Below the pieces are notes generated by a model. That model saw only the letters and a program-made list of their open reading frames with translations, was not told where the DNA came from and did no database searches. The position numbers were made by a program, and so were the translations under genes. Below are positions 14,882 through 22,734 of a stretch of DNA of 39,651 bases, piece after piece (positions within the stretch are counted from its first letter, which is position 1; each line of letters starts with the position of its first letter). Source of the stretch: Prevotella sp. (GTDB lineage Bacteria; Bacteroidota; Bacteroidia; Bacteroidales; Bacteroidaceae); contig JAFPVC010000019.1 in NCBI GenBank assembly GCA_017413085.1, positions 1-39,651 on the forward strand, in the 5' to 3' direction.

Positions 14882-16216
14882 TCAATAGTCGCAGACTAAG
14901 CGCATGGCGAAATAATCATCAAAACAAAACATATTATTACAGGATGTGCTTGGAGTTCCGAAAGAGAGAGAACTACTGGTGATAGCGGCTCTCTTACGCA
15001 AATCTCCACTCAGTTCATCTACGTAGAAATACGCTATTGTTCCTTGATCGTAGTTCCAATCTCGTCCGTCATCACGCGTGCGATAGCGTCCGCTGGCTCC
15101 CATGACAACGTAATTGTCGTTACAGTTGAATCTCATACCTGTATTTTCTATCCACTGCTTATTACTAGCATAGTAGAGTTCTTGTACCTCGGCTGTGGTT
15201 GGAAAACGCCATCCTGACCAACCTGCAGGAACAGAACAATAAGCATCATAAGCAGTACTCCAGGCATACTCGGTGGAAGTACCTACATAGAACTCAGACC
15301 ACTTCACGCTGAGTCCCAGATTCTTCCAGTTTTGGTCGGAGAGGGTGCCCGTGGCAGCAGCGGTCATCATGGCATCGCTCAGCGTGAATGTTTTGCCATA
15401 AACCTTACCAGCTGTGTAGTTGGCACTAATGGTAGATACCAAACGGGAATACTTGCCACCGTCAGCATCCTCGGCATGAGCCACCAGACCTGTAGGGGTA
15501 GAAGCATATACGGCGATGTAGCCTGCATAGGTATTGTCTCCAACGTTGCTGGCACTGACGCTGATTGTACTGGTGGTAGGGTTGCTGCCCGTGACAGTTC
15601 CATTGGCAGCAATGGTGACAGTCTGGTTGATGCCTTCTGCTGAACTTATGCCTATAGAGCTGACAGCTTTGGCCGTAGCGGTAAACTGGAAGCGAATGTA
15701 GCTGAGGATATGGGTCGTGAGGTTTTCAATCGCTGCGGATGACTGACCATCGGTCAGAACTACCGCGTCGCCCTTCAGAATGTCGTGCTCAAGGGCGTTG
15801 GCAAGCGTTCCGCCACCTCCTGCAGAAAGGTCAAGAGTGATTTCACCGTTTGCAATGCTGACATAGCCTTTCGAAAGAGAAGAGGCACTGACGGCATACG
15901 GCGTATATGTGCCTGCAACTACAGGGTCGGTAGAGGTGAAGGAGCCCGTGCTGGTGCCAGCACCACTGCTCAGAGTAAGTGTGATGGTGGTTCCGTCGCT
16001 CTTTACAAGGAAAATCTTGTCGCCCGTCTCCCACGTAGCGTCAGTGCTGCCATAGGCTACCCTGGTCTGCGGGGAAGTTTTCGTGACAGCGGAAACAGTA
16101 AGTGTAACCTGATTGCCTTTAGGAAGAGTCTGAGTCTTCGTCTCATCTGCGTTTTCGGAGCATCCGGCGAACAACATCGCCATTGATGCAAGTGTAAAAA
16201 TCAATGTCTTCTTCAT
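14882..16216 (-). CDS. Fimbrillin-like lipoprotein
   Basis: 444 residues. The lipoprotein signal ends MLFAGC with Cys19 as the lipidation site. Residues about 35-280 resemble the fimbrillin/Mfa-like fold (PF13149 type: RVAYGSTDATWETGDKIFLV, then TYTPYAVSAS). Residues about 295-444 resemble the fibrobacter-succinogenes-paralogous / C-type-lectin-like domain (LGLSVKWSEFYVGTSTEYAW, WSGWRFPTTAEVQELYYA, closing MRLVCDY). The combination suggests a surface-exposed tip or adhesin lipoprotein. It begins 3 bases after the small peptide gene and is surely cotranscribed with it. Confidence 0.85.
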   Translation of the reverse strand: MKKTLIFTLASMAMLFAGCSENADETKTQTLPKGNQVTLTVSAVTKTSPQTRVAYGSTDATWETGDKIFLVKSDGTTITLTLSSGAGTSTGSFTSTDPVVAGTYTPYAVSASSLSKGYVSIANGEITLDLSAGGGGTLANALEHDILKGDAVVLTDGQSSAAIENLTTHILSYIRFQFTATAKAVSSIGISSAEGINQTVTIAANGTVTGSNPTTSTISVSASNVGDNTYAGYIAVYASTPTGLVAHAEDADGGKYSRLVSTISANYTAGKVYGKTFTLSDAMMTAAATGTLSDQNWKNLGLSVKWSEFYVGTSTEYAWSTAYDAYCSVPAGWSGWRFPTTAEVQELYYASNKQWIENTGMRFNCNDNYVVMGASGRYRTRDDGRDWNYDQGTIAYFYVDELSGDLRKRAAITSSSLSFGTPSTSCNNMFCFDDYFAMRLVCDY

Positions 16217-16219
16217 ATT

Positions 16220-16375
16220 CTATTGCCAAATATTAGTTCCGTTATCTTCTGCTTCTGCCTCGTCAACTCCTGCGCCTTGCAGATTGACGCCATTCTCGCT
16301 CATTGCGAGAATAGGGACTTGATGTCGCAACTGGACGACTTTCATCGTCGGTTTCCAATAGTCTTTTTGTTTCAT
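16220..16375 (-). CDS. Small peptide of 51 residues upstream of fimbrillin-like gene
   Basis: ATG to TAG gives 51 residues starting MKQKDYWKPTMKVVQLRHQV and ending in an acidic, EAEAED-containing tail. It shares P-x3-VV-x-L-R and an IL-x2-S run with the peptide at 9221-9373. The stop is 3 bases from the fimbrillin-like start, so translation may be coupled. I know of no assigned function. A processed peptide or a leader that controls the downstream gene are both possible. Confidence 0.7.
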   Translation of the reverse strand: MKQKDYWKPTMKVVQLRHQVPILAMSENGVNLQGAGVDEAEAEDNGTNIWQ

Positions 16376-16461
16376 AATTTTCTTTGTTTTTTTAATAGTT
16401 AATGGTATTTATGATTTAACTTTTGTTTTTTATTCTTCTCTTCAATGTATAGCTTACAAAT

Positions 16462-16512
16462 GCGACGAGGCTCGTTCATGTCTTATGAATAGACATGAAC
16501 AAGCCTCGTCGC
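16462..16512. repeat. 21-bp hairpin upstream of the fimbrillin unit
   Basis: GCGACGAGGCTCGTTCATGT and its inverted copy pair over 21 bases with one mismatch and a 9-base loop. There is no T-run on either side, which argues against an intrinsic terminator. It lies in the presumed 5' leader of the small peptide and fimbrillin unit. Confidence 0.65.
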
Positions 16513-16552
16513 TGCGACAATCTGAACTTATTGATATACAGTATATTACATA

Positions 16553-16561
16553 GGGGGGGGG
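16553..16561 (+). repeat. G9 homopolymer
   Basis: Nine consecutive G, the longest G/C run noticed in the window, in otherwise AT-rich DNA about 180 bases upstream of the fimbrillin unit. Such tracts slip during replication. Its placement between the gene and its likely promoter region could allow expression switching. Confidence 0.6.
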
Positions 16562-16679
16562 TAAATAATTTTGATGCAACACACACAGCGAAAGCATCAG
16601 CGCCCATGACAAGGGTGCTGCAAACATGCTTATATATAGTGGTGAGTATCATTGGTTATTATTTTCCTGCAAGAACAAA

Positions 16680-18629
16680 TTATATGTCCAGGGCAGCGTG
16701 GTATGCCTCGTAGATAGCTTTCGTGATGTTTGCCGGACGTACGCAGTCGCCTACCTCGCGGACGAACGGGGCGCATCTGCGAAGGGCTTCCACATCTGCG
16801 CGGTTGGCACGCTGGCCTAAGGCGCAGACTACCGTCTTGCCGGGAACAAGGACTTCGTTACCGTCCTTATCCTTGCAGACTACGCCATCGGCGGTTATCC
16901 TCTGGCCTACATACCCAGTGTGGGCTGTAGAGAACTCATCGACCTTGCGCATGAGGATGGGGCGCTGACGGATGTTGCAGTCTGCCGCCAGGGTGTCGCG
17001 CATCTCTACAAGTTCCACCTTCTTGCCTTCCATGCCGAGATGGATGGCACACTCGCATCCGGCAAGGCCGCCTCCGAGCACTACCACACTGTCGCCTACC
17101 TTGTCCTTGTTGAGATAGTAGTCGTTAACGACAATCACATTGTCGGAATCAATGCCGGGGATTGGCGGAACGAGCGGTGTGGAGCCTACTGCAAGGATGA
17201 GCGCATCGACACCCTCTTTCTCCACATACTCTGGCGTGACGGTGGTGTTGAGGCGAATCTCCACGTCCTCGTCTCTTGCCTGACGCTCAAGAACAACGCC
17301 GAGTTCATACATCTCATACTTGAATGGTATGGCCTGCTCCGACTTCAGTATGCCGCCTGCCTTGTCTGTCTTCTCGCAGAGAATCACCTTGTGGCCGCGC
17401 TGTGCAGCCGTAACGGCAGCCTTGAGTCCGGCAACGCCGGCGCCGACCACCATCACCTTCTTGCTCTGACGGGCAGGGAGAATTTCCATGCCCTCATTCT
17501 CGCGGCCAATCAACGGATTGACGGCACAGCGACGCGTGAAGGTCACAGGGCGCTCAGCCATGCAGGTGTAGCAGCGCAGACACTTCACGATACGGTCTTC
17601 CTGACCCGCCATCACCTTCTGCGGATGGAACGGGTCTGCCAGCAGCTGGCGTGCCATATATACCACGTCGGCCTTTCCTTCGGCAATGATACGCTCCATC
17701 TGCCCAGGGTCGCTCAGCGCACCGATAGTGGCCACGGGTTTCTTTACGTGCTTCTTTATCTCGGCTGCCAGCCATACATTCACTCCGTGCTCATCAAACA
17801 TAGGAGGTGTGGTATTGAAGAATCCGAACTGATAAGAGCCTGCCGAGACGTGGATGAGGTCAACATACTCCTCCACAGCCTGGGCAATCTTGATGCCGTC
17901 GTCTATGTCATAGCCACCGTCAAACAGTTCGCTGCCGCTGAGACGCACTTCCACGGGGAAGCCTTCACCCACGGCATTGCGCACGGAGGCGAGAACCTCG
18001 CGGACAATGCGCACACGGTTTTCGAGTGAGCCTCCATATTCGTCGGTACGGTGATTCAGATATGGGGAGAGGAACTGATGCAGCAGCCATCCGTGACCGG
18101 CATGCACCATAATCATCTCATAGCCTGCACGCTTACAGAGAGCGGCCTTTTCGCCGTATGTCTTCACTATGTCGGCAATCTGTTCCTTTGAGAGAGCCTT
18201 CACAGGGCGGCCGTCGGGACGTACGCCGTCGCTCGGTCCCCACTGGTTCAGGCTTTGCTTCTTGTTCTTGTCAGACATATATGTTCCGGCATACTGGCCG
18301 GAGTGTGACAGTTCGATGCTCGGTACGGCACCGTGTCGGCGTATGGCGTCGGCCACGAAGGTATGTGCTGCAAGACAGCCCACCGTCTCAAGGTCGAGGT
18401 GGAGCATGTGGCTGCCGTCGGTATCAGGATGCACCACGAGTTCACTGACGGTCACGGCTGCCGCACCGCCCTTTGCACGAAGCTCGTAGAAGCCCTGTGT
18501 GCGCGGACCAGGACAGCAGTCGGCGGTAATGTCAGTGGCACCCATTGGTGCTGAGAAAATACGGTTGCGGAATGTTACCTTGCCCAACTGTATGGGGCTT
18601 GTAAGTAGAGGATATTTGATATTGTTCAT
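16680..18629 (-). CDS. NADH:flavin oxidoreductase / FAD-dependent oxidoreductase (2,4-dienoyl-CoA reductase-like)
   Basis: 649 residues. Residues about 1-340 form an old-yellow-enzyme TIM barrel (FMN; HAGHGWLLHQFLSPYLNHRTDEYGG split here as HAGHGWLLHQFLSPYLN and RTDEYGG). CLRCYTC with a Cys 13 residues later is the 4Fe-4S site. The C-terminal half has two dinucleotide folds (VVGAGVAGLKAA; VVLGGGLAGCECA). The architecture matches 2,4-dienoyl-CoA reductase, BaiCD/BaiH and related enoate reductases; the substrate is not predictable. I place the start at 18629 because a promoter (18655-18686) lies inside the 16-codon upstream extension. Confidence 0.9.
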   Translation of the reverse strand: MNNIKYPLLTSPIQLGKVTFRNRIFSAPMGATDITADCCPGPRTQGFYELRAKGGAAAVTVSELVVHPDTDGSHMLHLDLETVGCLAAHTFVADAIRRHGAVPSIELSHSGQYAGTYMSDKNKKQSLNQWGPSDGVRPDGRPVKALSKEQIADIVKTYGEKAALCKRAGYEMIMVHAGHGWLLHQFLSPYLNHRTDEYGGSLENRVRIVREVLASVRNAVGEGFPVEVRLSGSELFDGGYDIDDGIKIAQAVEEYVDLIHVSAGSYQFGFFNTTPPMFDEHGVNVWLAAEIKKHVKKPVATIGALSDPGQMERIIAEGKADVVYMARQLLADPFHPQKVMAGQEDRIVKCLRCYTCMAERPVTFTRRCAVNPLIGRENEGMEILPARQSKKVMVVGAGVAGLKAAVTAAQRGHKVILCEKTDKAGGILKSEQAIPFKYEMYELGVVLERQARDEDVEIRLNTTVTPEYVEKEGVDALILAVGSTPLVPPIPGIDSDNVIVVNDYYLNKDKVGDSVVVLGGGLAGCECAIHLGMEGKKVELVEMRDTLAADCNIRQRPILMRKVDEFSTAHTGYVGQRITADGVVCKDKDGNEVLVPGKTVVCALGQRANRADVEALRRCAPFVREVGDCVRPANITKAIYEAYHAALDI

Positions 18630-18654
18630 AAAGGTTTTTGGTTCTAATTCAGTA

Positions 18655-18686
18655 CAAAAGTACAAAATAACTTTCATTCCTGCAAA
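18655..18686 (-). promoter_or_regulatory. Promoter of the oxidoreductase
   Basis: On the minus strand TTTG (18686-18683), 20 bases, TACTTTTG (18662-18655). Transcription would begin about 20 bases upstream of the ATG at 18629, which supports that start. Confidence 0.7.
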
Positions 18687-18726
18687 TTATTTTAGCACAA
18701 TGCGGTAGTATTTACGAATTTATGAT

Positions 18727-18734
18727 TAACTTTG
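18727..18734 (+). promoter_or_regulatory. -7 box of the AraC gene
   Basis: TAACTTTG followed by CA. No good TTTG at -33. It implies that the ATG at 18756, not the TTG at 18732, is the start. It lies back to back with the oxidoreductase promoter. Confidence 0.55.
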
Positions 18735-18755
18735 CAACAGAAAACCATCAACTTA

Positions 18756-19610
18756 ATGAGAGACTACACCGTAAACGACCTGCATCTGCTGATGCTCCAC
18801 GCCGGCTATTGCCACCACAACGGCGACTGGAACTGGAAAGACGTGAAGAGTCCCTTCGCGCGACTGTACTATGTGACCGAAGGAACTGCACAGGTGGCCT
18901 TGCCCGACGGCATCAGGACCCTGACGCCACACCACCTCTATCTCATTCCTCCAAACACGCTGCACAGCGACATCTGCTCTGGACTATTTGCACATTACTA
19001 CGTGCATATTTATGAAGACCCGGACTTCGAATCAAACATTTTCGACGAGACCGACTTTCCCTTTGAACTGGATGCGCTGCCGGAAGACGAGGGACTGATG
19101 AAACGGCTCATGGACATCAACCCGTACATGCATGTGCCACAGTCCAACCCGGCGACATACGACAACCAGTCATCACTGCTGTCAAACATACGGGTCAGCC
19201 TGAGCCGCTCGTTTCCCGACCGGCTTGAGTCGCAGGGCATCATCTATACTCTCGGTGCACGTTTTCTGAGAGAGGCAAAGACCAAGGAACTGTCTGTTGA
19301 CAGCCGCATATCAAAAACGCTGAAATACATCCGGCATCATTTAAGCGAACCTCTCGAGGTTGGCACCCTCAGCAGCCAGGTATTCCTGACGAAGGACCAT
19401 TTCATACGTTTGTTTCACAAGCAGACCGGCTGCACGCCCAATGCCTACATCACCAACAAGAAGATGGAGCGTGCGGAACTGCTGCTCATAACCACCGACA
19501 TTCCCGTCAAGCAGATAGCTCACGACTTAGGCTATAACGACCTGTCATATTTCATTCGCATTTTCAAGAAGCATACCGGTATCACACCGCAGCAATACAG
19601 GAAGAGTTGA
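18756..19610 (+). CDS. AraC family transcriptional regulator
   Basis: 284 residues starting MRDYTVNDLHLLMLHAGYC. The N-terminal half is a cupin-like effector domain (about 25-100, with HHLYLIPPNTLHS). Residues about 185-284 hold the two AraC helix-turn-helix motifs (VGTLSSQVFLTKDHFIRLF; VKQIAHDLGYNDLSYFIRIF, then FKKHTGITPQQYR). It is divergent from the oxidoreductase with about 125 bases between starts, the usual arrangement for a regulator of its neighbour. Its 3' end overlaps the convergent acetyltransferase gene by 29 bases. Confidence 0.93.
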   Translation: MRDYTVNDLHLLMLHAGYCHHNGDWNWKDVKSPFARLYYVTEGTAQVALPDGIRTLTPHHLYLIPPNTLHSDICSGLFAHYYVHIYEDPDFESNIFDETDFPFELDALPEDEGLMKRLMDINPYMHVPQSNPATYDNQSSLLSNIRVSLSRSFPDRLESQGIIYTLGARFLREAKTKELSVDSRISKTLKYIRHHLSEPLEVGTLSSQVFLTKDHFIRLFHKQTGCTPNAYITNKKMERAELLLITTDIPVKQIAHDLGYNDLSYFIRIFKKHTGITPQQYRKS

Positions 19611-20214
19611 TTGCGTTCTGCAGTTCGTTGAGGAACATGGCCGCCTGTCCTCCGTCCATCTGCACATGGTGGAACTGAAAGGATATGCCGAGCGTGGTTT
19701 TCAACAGGCCACGCCTGAACCTGCTCCATGCAAGGAAGGGGTTGTTGAACACACCGCTGTATTGGTTGACAATACTGTCGAGCTCTGTCGTCACCACCGC
19801 CGATGTGCCTATAACCATGGCATCATCCAATGACGTGCTTTCGCATGAAGCGCTTGCTGACCGTGTCAATGTCATGTAGTCGGTATTAAACTGCTGCAGG
19901 TCTTCACTGTAAGGAATATCGCACGAACAGATACCACCACTTGCGTTGTTCACTATCACGTTTATGGCAAGGCGGTCATATTTGTATAGTTTTCCGCCTT
20001 CGGGTAGCATATAAAACTCCTCGATCTTGCTTGCTGCCTTGCCGATACACCAGCACAGCAGCATATTGAACTTCATGCCTGTACGCTTGCTGACCTTACG
20101 GATGCGGGTGACATTGAAAGTCTTTGTCAGTGTCACCATCGGCATGGGCGACTGCATCCACATGTCGAAGGCTCGTGCTCGACAGGTGTCTTTAGGGTTT
20201 ACCTCCTGCTTCAT
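19582..20214 (-). CDS. CatA-like O-acetyltransferase
   Basis: 210 residues, near the 215 usual for chloramphenicol acetyltransferases. The catalytic HHxxxDG is present as HHVQMDG (His183, Asp187). RARAFDMWMQSPMPMVTLTK near the start matches the CatA-like family common in Bacteroidetes, most members of which have not been shown to give chloramphenicol resistance. GGAG precedes the start. It begins 3 bases after the LiaF-like gene stop and is cotranscribed with it. Its last 29 bases overlap the convergent AraC gene. Confidence 0.87.
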   Translation of the reverse strand: MKQEVNPKDTCRARAFDMWMQSPMPMVTLTKTFNVTRIRKVSKRTGMKFNMLLCWCIGKAASKIEEFYMLPEGGKLYKYDRLAINVIVNNASGGICSCDIPYSEDLQQFNTDYMTLTRSASASCESTSLDDAMVIGTSAVVTTELDSIVNQYSGVFNNPFLAWSRFRRGLLKTTLGISFQFHHVQMDGGQAAMFLNELQNAINSSCIAAV

Positions 20215-20217
20215 CTC

Positions 20218-20769
20218 CTAATTCTTTATGTCGATGCCGCCGATGAAATTGCTTGCCACTATATGCAGGCATGGTGAGTTCACGTCGGCATTGCGCATAG
20301 ACTTGTTGCTGACACCACCTATAAAGCTGCGGCTGTTTACCACCACGTTGACATGACTTGGCACGTACACTTCCACACCGCCTATGCAGGTATGGATTTC
20401 TATCTCCTCATCTTCGGTGATAAGTGCATTGCGCAGGTCGAGGCGTATGCCGCCGCAGAAGGCATCGAGGTTTGCGCCGTGGAATGGCTCTCCGTGATAG
20501 ACATACTCATCGCCGCCGTATCTGACAGAGCAGCAGATGCGCCGGCCATCCTCCGTGTGCGGCACAGGGCGTTGCAGCCACTGATCGCGGTTACGGCGAA
20601 AACTGTTGATGATTAGGTCGCCTCCAAGATAAAAGAGCAATACCGGAGCCACATACTCTGTCCAGGACTGCTGCCACAGCCAGTCATTCTGTATCAGCCC
20701 CCACATGTTGCCAAGTTTCCATCCTGCGGCCGCGATGAATAATAATCCTATTAATGTTCTTGCTTTCAT
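20218..20769 (-). CDS. LiaF-like membrane protein
   Basis: 183 residues from MKARTLIGLLF. Two hydrophobic segments (about 5-22 and 40-57; TLIGLLFIAAAGWKL, VAPVLLFYLGGDLII) form the membrane part. The rest is a beta-helix-like LiaF C-terminal type domain (GANLDAFCGGIRLDLRNA, IHTCIGGVEVYVPSHVNVVV, FIGGVSNKS). Relatives sense envelope stress or modulate a partner regulator. It is divergent from a membrane LytTR regulator, a likely functional partner. The start at 20769 is supported by a -7 box at 20813-20806 inside the longer frame. Confidence 0.82.
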   Translation of the reverse strand: MKARTLIGLLFIAAAGWKLGNMWGLIQNDWLWQQSWTEYVAPVLLFYLGGDLIINSFRRNRDQWLQRPVPHTEDGRRICCSVRYGGDEYVYHGEPFHGANLDAFCGGIRLDLRNALITEDEEIEIHTCIGGVEVYVPSHVNVVVNSRSFIGGVSNKSMRNADVNSPCLHIVASNFIGGIDIKN

Positions 20770-20805
20770 GTCTGTAAGTTTAGTTTGTTTGCATAAATAA
20801 TGGTG

Positions 20806-20833
20806 CAAAGTTACGTTTTTTCTTCCACCTATG
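20806..20833 (-). promoter_or_regulatory. -7 box of the LiaF-like / CatA-like unit
   Basis: On the minus strand TAACTTTG (20813-20806) with CTTG in place of TTTG 20 bases upstream. About 37 bases separate it from the ATG. Confidence 0.55.
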
Positions 20834-20896
20834 CAAGTTTCTGGGATATTCTGCATGTGTTTTGTGACGAGTGACAGGCGTTTTTATTATCGGTTA

Positions 20897-20928
20897 CTTG
20901 TCTGTGTCACAGTTTTTTCGTAACTTTG
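20897..20928 (+). promoter_or_regulatory. Promoter of the LytTR gene
   Basis: CTTG (20897-20900), 20 bases, TAACTTTG (20921-20928). The predicted leader is about 150 bases and contains the 53-base repeat at 20948-21000 and a run of TTGAA units. Confidence 0.6.
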
Positions 20929-20947
20929 CACTCGTAAACTCGCCAAG

Positions 20948-21000
20948 GCGACCACGAGCCTGCTGCGCAGACACTCGTTGTTTACTTCGTGCGATAACAT
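20948..21000. repeat. 53-base repeat, copy 1 (LytTR leader)
   Basis: It starts GCGACCA and ends with a 35-base block (20966-21000, CGCAGACACTCGTTGTTTAC..) that is identical, except for one base, to 22005-22039. The 18 bases before the block keep their length but differ at several positions. Confidence 0.7.
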
Positions 21001-21005
21001 TACAC

Positions 21006-21052
21006 TCAGAAAAATTGAAGAATTGAAAGATTGAAAAATTGAAGAGTTGAAG
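21006..21052 (+). repeat. TTGAA-unit repeats in the LytTR leader
   Basis: ATTGAAGAATTGAAAGATTG and similar units repeat about every 7 to 10 bases directly upstream of the gene. Related CTTCAA runs occur near 14720-14756 and 36960-36980 on the other strand. Their role is unknown; they may be low-complexity leader DNA. Confidence 0.45.
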
Positions 21053-21082
21053 AAAGGACAGATAGAAACATTAAAGATACGC

Positions 21083-21970
21083 ATGGTCAGCACGCTCTTT
21101 GTCGGGGGAGCACTGACCGTGTTCCAGCCGTTCGGGTTCGATCTCTCGCAATGGCAGACTTGCTTGCACCTGCTGGCGTTTCTTTTTCTCGGGGTGCTTG
21201 TCTGCATGCTGACGGATGTCATTCTGAAATATGTATTCAAAATGCCGCACACCAACAAGCGCGGCATCGACTATATCATCCGCCGCAACCTGCTGTTCCA
21301 GTTTATCAACACGCCACTGGTTTCTCTGGTTATCTGCCTCTACCGCCACCTTGTATTGAACAACTACATCGAGGGCAATCAACTCTCATGGCTCAACTAT
21401 CTGGAAACGCTGGTCATCATTGGTTTCTGCTCATTCGCCATCGGACTATATTGGCGCTTTAAGTTTCGCAGCAAGTTTCTGGCTGCCGAACTGGAGGAAA
21501 CGCGCTTGCTCAACGAGCATCTGAAGAAGATACAAACACCCAAGGCACTGCCCGAGCCTCTACAAGAGGAGGATGACAGCCACACAGAGACTGCCGCTTT
21601 ACCATCTGCAGTGTCAGACGAAACAACACTGGTGCTCAAAGGCACCACCAGCGAATCAATTACGCTCAGCATCTCCACCCTTCTGTATGTGGAGGCTGTG
21701 GGCAACTACGTCAAGGTTTACCGCTTTCTTGATGGCAGCGTGCACACCGACATGCTGCGCGCCACCTCAAAACAGATTGAGGACGACTTGCGCGCCTATC
21801 CCATGATAGTACGTTGCCACCGTGCATTTCTCGTAAACCTAACGCAGGTGGAACGCATCAACGCGCAGTCTGGTTCCATGCAACTGGTCATCAGGCACTG
21901 CCATGACATGCTGCCAGTCTCGCGCAGCAACATGTCACGTGTGAAGGAAGCCATCAACGGCATCTCATGA
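21083..21970 (+). CDS. Membrane-anchored LytTR family regulator
   Basis: 295 residues from the ATG at 21083; an upstream in-frame TTG at 21047 is less likely. Four hydrophobic segments lie in residues about 5-130 (HLLAFLFLGVLVCMLTDVIL and others), followed by a coiled segment (AAELEETRLLNEHLKKIQ). The LytTR DNA-binding domain (about 185-290) contains LLYVEAVGNYVKVYRFLDG and IVRCHRAFLVNL. It has no receiver domain, so it may sense signals through its membrane part. It is divergent from the LiaF-like gene, a pairing that suggests an envelope-stress regulator. Confidence 0.88.
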   Translation: MVSTLFVGGALTVFQPFGFDLSQWQTCLHLLAFLFLGVLVCMLTDVILKYVFKMPHTNKRGIDYIIRRNLLFQFINTPLVSLVICLYRHLVLNNYIEGNQLSWLNYLETLVIIGFCSFAIGLYWRFKFRSKFLAAELEETRLLNEHLKKIQTPKALPEPLQEEDDSHTETAALPSAVSDETTLVLKGTTSESITLSISTLLYVEAVGNYVKVYRFLDGSVHTDMLRATSKQIEDDLRAYPMIVRCHRAFLVNLTQVERINAQSGSMQLVIRHCHDMLPVSRSNMSRVKEAINGIS

Positions 21971-21986
21971 TGAACTCTCACATATA

Positions 21987-22039
21987 GCGACCATGCACAT
22001 GTTTCGCAGACACTCGTTGTTTACTTCGTACGATAACAT
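21987..22039. repeat. 53-base repeat, copy 2 (before gpx)
   Basis: Second copy of the repeat at 20948-21000. It lies between the LytTR stop and the glutathione peroxidase start, so the two copies flank the LytTR gene in the same orientation. Here no TAnnTTTG box precedes it. Confidence 0.7.
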
Positions 22040-22084
22040 CGTATTTAAAAGATTATAAACATCAACAAAAAAAATTAGAGAACT

Positions 22085-22633
22085 ATGGCAAGGATTTATG
22101 ATTTCAAGGCTCTGACGAGCAAGGGTAAAGAGTTGGATTTCGCTCAGTTTGAAGGCAAGGTGCTGCTGATTGTAAACACTGCAAGCAAGTGCGGATTCAC
22201 TCCGCAGTTTGCCGGACTGGAGGAACTGAACCAGAAGTATAAAGAACGGGGACTGGTAGTCATCGGCTTCCCATGCAACCAGTTTAAGGAGCAGGACCCT
22301 GCCGACGACAGCAAGATTGAGGAGTTCTGCCAGTTGAACTACGGCGTGACATTCCAGATTATGAAGAAAGGCGACGTGAACGGTCCTGACGCCCAGCCTA
22401 TCTTCGAATATCTGAAGGCTCAGGCACCCACTGAGGAGTATCATGGACTGAAGGCCAAAGGCATGAAGGCACTTTTCAAGACTATCAGCAACAGCGTGGA
22501 GAAAGACAGCGACATAAAGTGGAACTTCACCAAGTTCCTTATCTCAAAGGACGGTGCGGAAATCAAGCGCTATGCCCCCACCACAGAGCCGAAAGACTTT
22601 GAGAAGGACATTGAGGCAATGCTCTCGAAGTAA
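22085..22633 (+). CDS. Glutathione peroxidase family protein
   Basis: 182 residues. The thiol peroxidase tetrad is visible: Cys36 (NTASKCGFTPQF), Gln66 (GFPCNQF), Trp146 and Asn147 (IKWNFTKFLI). It reduces peroxides; bacterial non-selenium members usually use thioredoxin rather than glutathione. There is no signal peptide, so it is cytoplasmic. GAGAACT precedes the ATG. It follows the LytTR gene on the same strand after 114 bases that carry the second 53-base repeat. Confidence 0.95.
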   Translation: MARIYDFKALTSKGKELDFAQFEGKVLLIVNTASKCGFTPQFAGLEELNQKYKERGLVVIGFPCNQFKEQDPADDSKIEEFCQLNYGVTFQIMKKGDVNGPDAQPIFEYLKAQAPTEEYHGLKAKGMKALFKTISNSVEKDSDIKWNFTKFLISKDGAEIKRYAPTTEPKDFEKDIEAMLSK

Positions 22634-22734
22634 GGACAGGTTTTAAGGTTGTCAGGTCGCATACACTTTCAGGTTTTAAGGTGATATTTGGTTTGTTGCC
22701 ATGTGTGAAACGTAAAAGTAAAAGTGATATCGGG

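Larger units (their letters stand above)
16376..16679. other. Upstream region of the fimbrillin unit
   Basis: No gene. It contains the 21-bp hairpin at 16462-16512 and a run of nine G at 16553-16561. No clear TTTG/TAnnTTTG pair is visible on the minus strand. Confidence 0.5.

Noticed and set aside
16920-18029. 369-codon plus-strand frame opposite the oxidoreductase
   Set aside because: Antisense shadow of a strongly conserved enzyme; no recognisable domain and no promoter.
19582-20214. Calling the CatA-like gene a chloramphenicol resistance gene
   Set aside because: Chromosomal CatA-like proteins in Bacteroidetes are common, and the motif alone does not show the substrate.
20887-21267. 126-codon minus-strand frame over the LytTR leader
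   Set aside because: It crosses the LytTR promoter and low-complexity TTGAA repeats. Only its MLSHEVNNECLR part recurs, and that is covered by the repeat finding.
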